Shown one piece after another: positions 24,768 to 37,181 of a stretch of 64,000 nt of DNA. Both the position numbers and the translations under genes were made by a program. This stretch comes from Quillaja saponaria (lineage: Eukaryota > Streptophyta > Magnoliopsida > Fabales > Quillajaceae), in assembly GCA_029379385.1 (NCBI GenBank), contig CM055608.1, positions 32,719,048 through 32,783,047 on the forward strand, in the 5' to 3' direction. The stretch's first letter is position 1; every line of letters begins with the position of its first letter. The notes under the pieces were generated by a model. It saw only the letters and a list, made by a program, of their open reading frames with translations, was not told the origin of the DNA and did no database searches.

Positions 24768-27700
24768 TCATATAATAGCTGCTAATCCCACAACATCCCC
24801 TTCATCGACTACTGATTCTGGAGCGTTCGTGGAGATGCGAGGCCTAGCTGAAGAGTACAAAAGGTTACATGTATATATCAAGTATATCAGATCCAGTAAC
24901 ATAATATAGTTTTGAACACCGAAAATAATTCACCTTTTAAAATAGCTCTATTCATCTTAATTGAAAAGGCTCAAGATGCGGATTGGAGAAATCAACAACC
25001 ACAAGATAAATGTAAGTACAGTTGCATATATGATTATCTTAAATTTCAGTAAGGTTGTATTAGGTAAACAAAATTTTCTGAGATCTTGGTAGCAATATCA
25101 GCATTGGAAGGATGGTGTATACCCCTGGTTGCAAACTTGCAATTTGATGTGAAGGTAGGGGATTTGGGTCATGACAATCATAAGTATTTGAGATGGTGTG
25201 ATGCTGAAGGTGGTGCCAAAAATGGGACTACTTGGGAGACAGCAGTTTGGATTACTATGACAACATTAGCTTATAGCAGATAGTAGTGGTAGACTGCTAG
25301 CAGCTATGAGGTTTGACACTGATAGGGCAATGTGCACGTAAGCATTTCAGAAGTGACAGCCCTCAAGGTGTTCTTGGGGAAGGATAAACCTAGTAAACAG
25401 TTACTTAAGTATATAAATTGATATTGGACTTGCCCATATTGAGAAATTAAAGGTCCATGGCTGACAAAGTGGGGACAGTCCACTTTAGAATTCTCTCATC
25501 CATCAAGCTTCTATTCTCAGTTTTTTCCTACTTTATGTAATGACATCGCTATTGTGAAATAAAAATGGGGACTTATTTCCCAAAGAATATGGTCAACAAA
25601 ATATATTCTTCAAGGTTACTGCAAATTATGGGACTCGTGGTTGAGACACGAGGAAATGCAAGTTTGCTTCATTAATTAAATTTCTTCTTAGTAAACAGCA
25701 ATCAATTGAAATTGACGAAAAAACACATTTTAGGAACACAATTAAAGTTTATGATATTTATATGATAATTTGTAACTTTGGATTGAAACCCATCTTCAAT
25801 GTCATCATCCTTAACTTTAACTAGGTTAATTATAACACCTACCAAAAGGGAACAAGTTTACAGCATAACAATGGAAATAAATTATTCTTGACCACACCAA
25901 AATCAGTTTGTTCATTCGGTATATGAAAAAATAAAAATGCAAGAAATGAAGAGTGATTGCTTACTTGAAACATTTGTGATTACATTTACACTCTTCTGGG
26001 CAGTAAGAGCTTTTAATTTGTTTCCTGTAGCTAATAAAAGCAAGCTCTTCATGTGTTGTTTCTGTTCCTTAGGACTGGCTGTTTTGGTTAAAGCTTCCTC
26101 AAAAGCAATCAAATCTTGGGTATTGATATTAGGGAGAGACAACAAAACCTGAAAAAAGAAAAGAAGGAAACAAATCGGCTCATTAGTTATGTTGGTTGCT
26201 CTCTTCCAGTTTCATACACCATGTGCAACAAAGAGAATGACCACTAACCTGCCTAGGAGCTGGATCTCTATCACAGAGATATAAAAATATTTCACGACAG
26301 AGACCAACCATGTCAGCACTAATTATTGCATTTGATTCAAGGGCCAAACCTTGGATGATAGCAGAAAAGAGATCTTTAGAAACAAATTCTCTGAGTTCCA
26401 CATTATTCGTTGATATAGCTAGAACCACCAAAGCAGAACAGAATGAAGAAATTTTTGTGACAGCTTCACCATCTGTCCATGTAAAAGCTTCTAAACAAAT
26501 AAGCAATGCTGGAATGGCTAAACCTTTGTGCCTAAAAAGGAAACTGCAAATAAATAGTGAATTATTATATTAAACTAGAATTTAGGAACAAGAGTCAAAC
26601 AGAAAAGGTAGAAAGGTATATGGATAAACAACCATTCTAGCAAGAAGCAACAAGCTTACCCAACCAAAGAGCTCGATGCAAATGTATCCAAAGTTTTCAG
26701 AGAAGACATGTCTAAACGATTAACATGCCCAGATTGATCTAAAGAAGGGAGTCTGGAATTCAGTGGTGGAGAAGCTATAACCGAGAGGAGTGTACACATC
26801 TCACGTGTGAGAGCACGAAGCAACTTTTCTTCCATCACTTCTACTCTTAGATCTGACCCGGCAAGTATGCCATGGACATCTGGAACCTTTGCTCTACCTT
26901 CTTGTAGAAGACTGGCCCATGACTGGCTAAGAACCTTCTGAGCATGCAGAAATAATGGGCTCAGGACCTTTTCCAGCCAGACCTCCCACACTTCTGAAGG
27001 ACAATTTTTAACCAAAGGAATCAAAACTGAATGAACAAGCTGCCTTATATGTCTGAAGTCCATGGACTGAATATTCTCCGTCAAGGCAACAGCAACAGAT
27101 TGCACATCCAACAATTTGAAAAATGAATCACCAATGGTCGTAGACAAGCCCAGTACATTATATCTAACATTTATAAACCAAGGATTAGCACCAGAAGAAG
27201 TTTGCATGAAGCAGAATAAATATAAAGGATATAACCAAAACTTCCTCTATTTAACAATTCGGTGTAGAGAATCTATGTGCTTTCCAATCTAGTAGCCTAG
27301 ACAGTCATCCCTTACTTATCGTAATAACATATAATAATTATCAATATGTCAGTAATGCAAACATTTTGAGAATAGTAGCACATAAAGACACACACAGAGG
27401 AAAAGGAGGAGGAAATTTGAGCAAAAATACGAAAACAATTAACATTAAATTAAGCTAGTCTACACATAAATTTCCGATTACAATATTCCATATACTGTCC
27501 AGGGAAGAATAGAAAACATGCTTATATATATTAGGCAAGAGGTAAATGGAAAGAAAATCAATCAGAATGGTAAACTGGATTGCTTTGCTTGTAAACAACA
27601 ATGGAACTCATAGATGTCCTAGAAAGAAATTGACTTCTAGCAACAATTTTGACAGTGGCCTCAGGGCAATGCCGTCCAAATAGGCCAGAACAGAATAGAA

Positions 27701-30700
27701 GGGCACACAAGATAGATCAACGAAACCAGTTTAGACCACCAACTTATAAGTAAATATAGAATAAAAATGAAAGTAGGCACACTTACCCACCATCTCTGAT
27801 ACCTTTCAACCAATTTCGTATCTCAGTCAAATTTGTTTCAACATTTCGTTCCTTACTCATGTCAAGCTGAGATCCATCTGCGAAAGTTAATGCACCCTTC
27901 AACAGTTTAGGGTTCCCTTCTCCAAGAAGACTAAATCGCTCAACATCACTCATGGTCAATGCAGCTTTCATTTCTCCAGGTAAAGCTTGAGACATTGACG
28001 GTGACCACAGAGAATGTACAGAACGAAGCAACTACAAGAACAAGGACAGGATGCCACAATTACCACAGAATACTCTTAGAGAACATATCATGTATTTCCA
28101 AGATACTTTTATTTCCAAAGAGAAATAAAAAAAGTAAACACAAGTTGGCCTCATACTTTTAAAAGCGGAGGCAGCATCCATGAAACATGAGATGTCATTG
28201 GGTGCGAAGGAGTGGAGCCTGGTGTTGAGCTGTTCTCTATGTTCCAATTAGCTTTCTTCATTCCACTCCTCTTAAGAGCCTTCTCAAAAAATGTCACAGT
28301 GTGAAAAATTGACCACATAACTTGTGTCTCAGAGCACAAGTGAACCAAGCCTAGGGGATCAGACAAATATCTATTTTGCCACTCCAACTGCGTCCATTGT
28401 TGGCTTAAGGGTTCAAGTAGCCAAGCTAAAACTTCTTGCTGCTGTTGAATCCTGAACCAAATTAAAAACTTCAAAAAAAATTCAGAACAATGATCATATA
28501 ATTATAAATATATATAATTATCCTTTGTAAGATAATTACCCAGCAGCTGAAGCCATAATAAGGAATGCTTCACCTAGAAGATTATGTTCACCACGAAGCA
28601 AACATCCTTCCCTTTGCAAGCTTGCCATTGTATCTGCAATACCCTGCACATAAATGTGACAAAATAAATAAAAATGACAACCATTAAAAAAAACAAAGGT
28701 AAGAAAGTTTCCAGCTCGAAGAAAGAAATGTCAACATAAAGCTCCCTCCTCGGCTAGCAAAGCCACTAGCAATGAATCGAAGGTTCATCAATACTCGTTG
28801 ATAAGAGTCTTAACTAAAGGATTGATGCTATAAACGTTTCTCTCCCAATGCTTACGTGCATAGTAATAGAAATGCGGTATGTTTCAGGATGTGGAACAGA
28901 AACGGAAAACTATACCAAATTAAAACATGGTTCGATGGGGTAAACTTAGTCGGTTCGATATTATGGGATGCGGTTCGCTTAGAATTTTTATTCAAGTCGC
29001 TTTACCATGATAACATATTTTATATTAAATCATGCTAAGTTATTAAAGACGTTATATTCAATTTAATAAAAGAAGGAAGCGTGAATTAATAAAACGTTGC
29101 AGCTTCATCTTCTCCCACAAGCAGCAACTGTTAACTGAAGGTTGAAGGCTACGCAGCCACAGAAATGAGTTAGCGGAGCAGGTAGAACAGAATCTTTGCA
29201 GCGCGAGGCCAACCATGCTCATCTAAGCACTTCAACTACTGTCAGCAGCAAGGCGTGCTGCTGGGAAGTGCTCTCAAGTCCGGATCTACATGGGATCTTT
29301 TGATCAGAAAAAAAACATGGATACCAAAATGTGGGGTCTCCATTTTTCACGATCAGGTGCGAAATTTTTTTTGCAACCAGGATGCAAGATCTAGATATTC
29401 GTTCCCAAGGGCTGCCAACGTTCCCGGTAACTATGCTACCGTGGACTACAAATGGTCTTAAAAGAATCTATAATACTAATTAATGGCTGTCAACTACAGT
29501 CCTTTGAACCTCATAAGTCATAAAATCAGACACATAAGCCACTCCCATGAAACCTCAGCATAATCTAATATATCAATTTCTTCCATTCGAGTTGGCTCTG
29601 TATCATCAATGTTCCATGATAGGTGTATTGTACAAAAGTATTACCAAGGTTCCATTCTTATCATTTTCAACCCTTCATTTTTGTTTTTCATGGAATACAT
29701 TGCCCATGTAGTCTTTACCACCCACCAGTTCATATGTGTATGAATCAAGTTCCATAAATTCACCACAACCCCTTTAACCTTAGGCGTATGGTTTAGCAAT
29801 AACTAATAAATAAGGTATACCTTCATATGAGGAAGAATGCTTTTGTCAGCAGCTTTGGCTATCCGAATGAACGACATACAAACCTGCAATCTCGCATGCC
29901 TTGCACTAAGAGTTGAAGCATCCTACAAGATAATTATATAGTATAAACTGGAGGCCTATTCACGTTTATTTTCACTGGAAATAAAAGTAAAAGTGAAATG
30001 TAAATAGTGAACCTTAATAACAAAAGGAAGGGATGTTAGAAGTTCAAAAAGTTTGTTGATGACAATGCCAACTGCGTCTGGGAAATACTTCAGAAAGGGA
30101 CCGAATGCATCCAGATAGTGACCAAGTACTTCAACAAGGGCAGGCTCAGTCCATTTCAAAGAAAGAAGTTGCTGAAGTAAACCTTCAAGTCATAATACCC
30201 AATTCCTTTTAGGAGGCCAAAATATAAGAAATCTAAAAACTGTAATATTAAATGGAAAATTTGCTAAGAAACCTTCAAATATTCTACACGAGGCATGCTG
30301 AACTTCAGTACTAGCCTTGCAAAAGTTACTAGCTCCATCAAAGACAGCACCCACAACATTTTCTAGAGCCAATTGCATATTTTCCAACACAGCTAAGTCC
30401 TGAAAATGGATGGAAGCCTATTTTAGAAAATATAATATAGGAGCAAAGGAACTGACAACTGTAGAGGGTACACATTGGCTAGGAGTAGAAGTTGGGTCAC
30501 AAGTATTTGTAATTAAACCTGAGCAGATACTGTTGAAAGCAAGAAGTTCTTGATAATTGTAATAATTCTTTCAGACACTTTAGCCCCAGCTATTATGGGC
30601 TTGTAAGAAGCAACAAACCGAATTAGCTCCAACTGTTTTCAGCAGCATTAGTTAGCATTAGTTAGAGAAATATTCAAATGGAAAATAAAGATGAGAACCA

Positions 30701-33700
30701 AAAATAAAATATAAATAATTATAAGGAATTTATTTTAATATCAAAGTTACAAGAGAATTAAGATAGAAGGTGTTCAGAATGCTCAACATTTCAAATCTAG
30801 AGACACGAGAATCTAATTCATGTACATGGATTTTCATAGTAAATAATAACTATAATGGTACTTTCAACAGTTTGAAAACCTTTTATTCCATTCAATCCAA
30901 ACATAATTCATCAAGCAATGGGCCACTTCTTTCCAACAGTCCATCTTCTCCCTCCACCAATCTTACTAACAAATTCAGCAATATTTAACACTTCCATGTT
31001 AAATTTTTTAATGATGAACTTCCTTTTAAATAAGGAAAAGTTCATATGTATGGAAAATTCATTCAATTTTAAATTTATGTAAAAACATACCAGTCTAGAA
31101 CGATACTGACTGAATTCACCCTTCCCCTCAAAATTGTCACTCCATAACTCCAATGGCCGTAAAGAAAGTGCAGTTTCTGGAAGAACCTTTTCTCTTTTGA
31201 GCATGCGTGTGAAGGATGTGTCCAGAATTGCACTACAAAAATCATCGTTCACAAAAGTTAGAATCTTATTCTTTTCATTTTCAATCTCTGCGGACTTGGA
31301 ACCACTGACAACTGAAGCATCCCCAGCTGAATGTGCAATAACCTTTGGCCTGGACATCTGGTCTCTCATTAGCCCCTAAAAAGACAAGTAAAAAGATGGA
31401 AACTTGACATGGACCATGGTTAAGGAAAGGCATCATGACAGTAATTCTATATAAATATTCCACGTACCAGCCAAAAGAGCAAGGATTGAAAATGAATTGC
31501 TAGCTTAAAATGTTGAAAAAAGCCCAACATCTGAAGAAAGAGTAAATAAATAAGGGATTATTTGAGTATTTGGACTCTCAATTACATATTAAAGGACAAA
31601 AAAATTATTAAAAAAACAGGAAAAAATTGCAAGTTGCACATCAAGTCATCAACTGTATCAACCTAGAAATAACATGAAAAAGAACACGTTCTTTAAGCAG
31701 AAATAAACTCCACATACAAAATTACAGGAAAAATCAAGAATGCCTTAGGATTGCAATATATCTTTAAGCTGTAAGCATATGCACCAAAGACTTTACAGCC
31801 AAAAAATTGTCATTAGGATTGTCTTGCATATGAGACTCATGCTCATCAGCATATTGTTACCTTCGATGATCATCATATGCTGCAGTTAGTTGCAGGGAAG
31901 CTTATATTCATGACTGCATGCAATTGTATAGTTTTTGTAAGTCAAATAGGAGGGTCACGTAATTTAGGCTTGCTTTGAGATTTCATTACTTGGGGTACAG
32001 TATTACGGCCCCCTCCCCCCAGTGTACTTTTGATTTAAATCAATAAAGTGGGGGTAACACCATGGCCCATGTTTTCCTAAAAAAAAGGAAAAAAGAAAAG
32101 AAATAACCTGGACAGATATTAGCATGATAATGTTCAACACAAACATAAACCATATGACAAAGCTGCAAGATGGAAATGAAAATGCAAAAAAATGAAACCT
32201 TCCCATTTGTGCTATGTGATTTAAATAAGTGATCATCATTCACGCATCATGAACAGTCAGAATTTGGCACTTAATCAATGAATTAGGTAGATATGGTAAA
32301 CCTCACATCATGAGTGTTTCCTTGTAAGATATTGATAATGACAGCAAATGAATGAACATGACAAGCAGAGATGGCCAAATGTACTGTTGATATTGACCAA
32401 GGATATATCCAAAGTTCAATTGCAGCCAGTCAGATATATATGAGAGTCAGGTCAGTGGAATATGTTAAACTATTTATTTCATGCCTAATAAGCTCTAGAA
32501 AAAGGCCCCAAATAATTTGCGTAGAATCAGTTAGGCATAGAAGGGGGTAAGTTGAGTTGAGCAAGTTCTGGCTTCAGAGTGCCTGCAACAGTATATTTGA
32601 CTACACAATTTGCTTGTATCAACTTTACCTTAATGCCTAATTACCTGTTGTAGGTAGAGAGGAAGTATGTTGTTATCATCAGCTATACATTGCAAGTTTG
32701 AAGAACCCAGTGACACCATACTCTCACATATATATTCTGCAAACTCATATTCACTCTCATCGATAGTCCCAGCAGTTGAGCTACATCTGTATAAAAACTC
32801 TCTAGATATGTTCATCAAGATCTGAAAGATATGGTTCATAGCAGAATCAAATTCAGAAGTAGATGCATCAACAGGTCGCTTCCTGCAAGTTGCAATTCAC
32901 AGTCACTCATTGCAACACTGATTTGGAAAGAAGTCTGTTCTGATTGTACACATAAACCAATAGAAAACAATATTGCTTACCTTGGGGACACAAGTTTGAA
33001 AAACTCACAAGCATGAAGACGAAAGTCCGGTGTAGATAAAAGGAAACCACACCTGTTAAGGGACAGGTTGGAGAGAGAGAAATAACCAATTTACAGTTAC
33101 ATACCAACTATGTTAGATTAAGCTTGAATACTTGATAATAAGGCAAAGGATAAATACCCATGAATAATTCCATATTTAGCAAGATCAGGCAATGGAGCCC
33201 ACTCTGCATACGCGTTGACAGCATTTAAAGTAGCTGTAACTGTAGCAGCATGCTGTTTTGCAATGTCCAGCTGATGCCTACTGGCTTCACTCAATGCAGC
33301 TCCAAAGTGCCTTTCTAGTAACTGTAACAAGAATCATAACATTAACAATGATGCGATCATAAACCACTAGTAAGTAAGGACTGAGACATACAGTGTATAG
33401 TAGAGGCAAAATTTCAGGCAACGATTGAGTCAATCCACGTAACAATAGTCTTCGGCGATCACCTGGATAAACCAATATGTCAGTAATAAGAGAAAGTAAC
33501 AGTTAAGTCCAGCGAGATCTCAAGATAAAATATATATATATATATATATATACATGTAAGCATTCCTATCCTTTAAAGCAATTAAGAAATATAAATCAGT
33601 TTGAGGATGGGGTTTAAATGGGGAGGGAAAGAAAATGATTCCAGTGAACCATGAAAGAAAGAACAAAAAAATTAATTTGTATCATTATCCTTATTGTATC

Positions 33701-36140
33701 AAGGGATGAACTTATGCATGCTTGATATTCAGGTTTGCTACTTGAAAGATGCAGTTGATTCCAACTTGAAAACATCAGAAAAAGAAAAATTTAAATTCAT
33801 AAACTTCCAACATCTCAAATTCAGTCATGCATGCACACAAGCGTGAGTATAGACACATACAAACACACATGCATGAGAAAAGTCAAGAAAGTCCATTTTA
33901 AACCTTCCAAATCTTCATTGTGGACTGTAATATCTTCAGGAAGCCACCTCAGCATCATTGAAACCAACTCAGCCTAATAGTATGCATTGAAAAAGTAATA
34001 AAAAATGAAAAAAGGTTAACGAATATCTGAAATTTTGATATAATCAAGAAAACAGATGCAAACAGTAGAAACAGGTGGAAATTTACTTGTATAGGACCCT
34101 TATTGGATAAGGAAATCAGAGATGGAAGCAATTCTTGCCATAGATTCAGGCCTTCTCTTCTAACTATCTGTGGATGAGCCGCCAGAAAGAAACGTGAAAA
34201 GAGGAAACTGCAATCACAAATATGTAATAAATAAAGTAGAAACATAAATTAAAGCCAAGAGCATTATGATTTGAACCTCAGCAACGAGGGCAGCTGTCTG
34301 ACTTTTCAAAGCCCATTCTTCACAAGGATTGGCAATCTCAGACATCAAATCAATAGTGAGGTTTGCAAAGCTCCTTTGCTCTGTGGGGCTTAATTCCTCC
34401 CACCTTAAACGGACCAAATGCTGCAAGTAAATACAAATAGAGCTATAATTAATTGAAATAAATCATAGTACCAAAGAGGCAAAGAGGCAAAGAGCAAGAT
34501 AAATCTAACAAAAAATGGAGCAATGGAATATGTGCAAGAACCTGAAGCATTTTAAAAGCATGTAAACGGATTTCAGATGACCAATCTTTTTTTACTAGAA
34601 GGAATGATGTGTTCGCCAATATCCGTACGTCTCCTGTCTTAATCTGCATAAATAATTAAATAGAGAAGAGATTAGTCCTTCACAAAAAATTAAACAGGGT
34701 CTCATTGTTGATTACTTTTCCTTTTTAACAAACTGAATGATGTGTGTGTCATGACAGTATGGGAATCATTTATCTGCACAACCTCATCCAACAAACTGTC
34801 TTTTAATCAATGGATAGAACTCGGACGAGAATAAATCTTCGGAAGTTTAGTTGAAAATGGTGAAAACATAATCACATGGTAATTGGCATCACATTGGTCA
34901 TTTAAAACTTCAGTGTAGTTACAATATTACAGGATTCAGAGCTCATGAAAACTGAGGCCTTTGGCCAGACCACAGGCATTTGGAGGCTCTGTGCAAACTG
35001 TTTGAAGTCTAAGTGACTATGGAAAGTATGAATACATTAGCTGGGAGCCCGGCTAGTTCTGGTCCATTCAATTTTCCGTTAGATTGTTTCCACTTGTAGT
35101 TAACTGGTTGCTTTAGGTGTGGTTTCTGGAGCAATTTCCCAAGCATGCTTTATAGCCCTCCTGAACACATAAACAAATTGCCTACAAGAGAGAAGATAAC
35201 TCAATCTGCCTTTTGCTCTAAACTTTTGCTTGTTTATATTTTGGAAAAGGATGGTCATTTTTTCTTGTTAATGAAAGGGTTATTCTTCCTATATTTGCTT
35301 GTTCACTTGAACATTAAGATTGAGATGCAATTTGAGCCTTAAGAACTTGAAAACTACATTTCTATTGTTTCTCTTTTTAACCTGTAGGGATACTCACATC
35401 TACAAACATACATTTAAACAGAGACACAAGAATTTAGCATCTAACGTGAGTGATTGCTTGATTTTTAAAAGATACTAAGAATATCTTGAAGACATCAAAT
35501 TATTATTATTTTATTTTTTTATTTTTTATTTTTTTTATAAAAAAAAATGAAGAATTGCTCTTTCTGTTTTGTAGGTTTGACATTGTGTGAATTGTGCTTA
35601 AGTATCTTTTCGTTTCTTTTTTCTCTCTCAATTAGTCATGGTTTCTGGGTGCTTACTAGGGTTTCTAAGGTTTGCAGTTTCATTCTCTGAATAGTCCTAA
35701 TATAATAGGGCAAAACAAATACGTCCAAATACATAAAGTACCATTATTACTTAACCCAAAAAGTAACCCAGCGAAATCCTATCAAATTCAAAAATTTCTG
35801 CGATCACCAATACAACACTATATTGTGCAAACCTTAACTTCACCCAAGTGCACCAAATTCTTCATTGAATGAATTGGCATAGTTAGACTTAATTACCAAA
35901 ACTGAAGAAAAAAATAGGGTCTTTATCCAAATTGACGTCCACTTGCAGAGGGAGGAAAAAAAAAAAAAAAAGACTTTGCTATACAGTATACACAAAAGGA
36001 GATAGAGAAAGAAAAGAGACAGTTACATATTCGAGATAAGAGACGGCTTCTTTCCTAGCGTCGGAAGTGGAGCTCCAGTCAAGGGCTGTGGCTATGGCTC
36101 TGGCAACATTGTTGACTGTGTTACTGCTACTGTCCTCCAT
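24768..36140 (-). CDS. HST: HASTY, exportin-5 orthologue involved in miRNA export, complete, 1207 aa
   Basis: A nuclear importin-beta/exportin-family receptor that in Arabidopsis promotes miRNA accumulation and trafficking. The 22 exons, in transcript order, are 36027-36140, 34542-34643, 34277-34420, 34087-34167, 33904-33973, 33392-33462, 33158-33321, 32981-33052, 32645-32882, 31468-31530, 31091-31375, 30519-30632, 30273-30399, 30013-30182, 29821-29922, 28540-28643, 28157-28451, 27787-28031, 26660-27163, 26249-26543, 25965-26148 and 24768-24847. They sum to 3624 nt in frame, and AtHST is about 1200 aa. It begins MEDSSSNTVNNVARAI. Conserved blocks include RRRLLLRGLTQSLPEILPLL, HYLDAFGPFLKYFPDAVG, QQQQEVLAWLLEPLSQQW and AFTWTDGEAVTK. 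HEAT-like helices run throughout. The 80-nt last exon, 1.1 kb from its neighbour, restores the family tail VSTRPRISTNAPES...GLAAII. For exon 26249-26543 the acceptor giving GFLFRHKG was chosen by homology. Confidence 0.96.
24848..25964 (-). other. Last intron of HASTY
   Basis: A 1117-bp intron separates the penultimate exon from the terminal 26-codon exon. If it is not spliced, translation reads from VITNVS into SKQSLFISC and stops after 17 extra residues. The intron contains an open plus-strand frame at 25086-25283 without recognisable content. Confidence 0.7.
28644..29820 (-). other. HASTY intron with atypical block 28780-29460
   Basis: A 1.18-kb intron. Its middle (about 28780-29460) is less AT-rich than neighbouring introns and holds two plus-strand frames (28856-29038, 29255-29461) with no recognisable domain. 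I could not find terminal repeats or a target-site duplication, so I do not call it a transposon. Confidence 0.4.
33531..33552. repeat. (TA)11 microsatellite
   Basis: Eleven TA dinucleotides lie in a HASTY intron. It is an ordinary simple repeat and the length is likely polymorphic. Confidence 0.9.
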
Positions 36141-36504
36141 CGCTAACCGCCAATGGCTTCACTCGGTGATTGTCGTGAGGTTTTATTTGTTGGGCTTAAT
36201 AAGAGAGAGCCAGTTTTTATGTACAACTTTTTTCGCGTGATTAAGAAGCTGTTGCTGCGTTTTATTTAAGGCTGGCTTTTATACACCGTCCTTGCTTTTC
36301 GCTTTAACAAATATTTATTACCCATATATTTTGTTTTTTTGGCTATATTCTTTTCTCATTGAACTTGAGGAAAGAAAAAGGAGAAACATGTTGCAAGCTT
36401 TATTAGGCGAAGGAATTGGGGAGAAAACAGTTGATATTGAATAGATAATAATTTTTAAGTAAGTGTTTTATGTATGTATTTAATTTTTTTAATAAGTGTT
36501 TTTT
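36141..36504 (-). promoter_or_regulatory. HASTY upstream region, cut short by a MITE
   Basis: Only about 365 bp lie between the HASTY start codon and the inserted transposon. On the minus strand there is a pyrimidine-rich stretch but no convincing TATA box. The core promoter and leader must lie here or extend into the element. Confidence 0.45.
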
Positions 36505-37181
36505 GAGAACGGATCCCATGGAGAGGAATCACTTGGAGAGGTTGCTAGAGAGGACCTCAACGACGCCGTTTCTCTCTTATTTTTTTCTTTTTTGTTTTGA
36601 TTCACAAAACGGTGACGTTTTCAAACCTAAACTGCTTCAGCTGCTCTTCCCTTCCAATGGCTCTCCAATGGCAAGGACTAGGAATCACAATAAAATAGTG
36701 AAATTTGGCTCCATATTCATCTAAATAAACCTAAATCTCTCTTTCCCTCTCAAGTTTTTCAACCATGAAAGCTCAAATTTAAGGTTCAATTTCAATAATT
36801 TGACTGCATCTGTTGAAGTTCAACTCAAGGGTTATGGAGTGCTGCAAGGAGGAAATATATTTGATTTAGTTTTAAAACTCTTCCTCTTTATGGGTATCCA
36901 CTTGAGCCAGAATTTTAAATCCAAGATTAAAGAGTAGCAGGTATTGTCATATGAGAGGATGGCAAAAAAAAAATGTAACAAAGTCTGAAATTATGGTATC
37001 AGTAAACGAACACAGTAGAAGAACAGTGAGCATGAGAATTCTCTGGAATAAGTGTGACTAAAGTAAAACGTCACCGTTTTGTGAACGAAAAAAAAAAGGA
37101 AAAAAAAAGAGAGAAACGACGCCGCTTAAAGTCCTCTCTAGCAACCTCTCCAGGTGATTCCTCTCCATGGGATCCGTTCTC
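36505..37181. mobile_element. Mutator-like MITE, 677 bp, with ~115-bp terminal inverted repeats
   Basis: The left arm (36505-36625) and right arm (37061-37181) are inverted copies. Both start GAGAACGGATCCCATGGAG when read inward, and they stay similar through AGAGAGGTTGCTAGAGAGGAC to CACAAAACGGTGACGTTTT. The 9 bp on either side, GTGTTTTTT (36496-36504) and GTGTTTTGT (37182-37190), match at 8 of 9, as expected for a Mutator-superfamily target-site duplication. Long arms, a terminal G and no transposase fit a non-autonomous MULE. It sits about 365 bp upstream of the HASTY start codon. Confidence 0.85.

Noticed and set aside
25086..25283. Plus-strand 65-codon frame in the last HASTY intron
   Set aside because: There is no recognisable domain, no supporting splice structure, and the frame is short in an intron.
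26531..26543. Acceptor TTTAG at 26532 for a HASTY exon
   Set aside because: It keeps the frame but removes four residues. The GCAG acceptor giving GFLFRHKG matches the conserved family sequence and was preferred.
29255..29461. Plus-strand frame suggesting a transposon gene in a HASTY intron
   Set aside because: I found no transposase or reverse-transcriptase motif, no terminal repeats and no target duplication.
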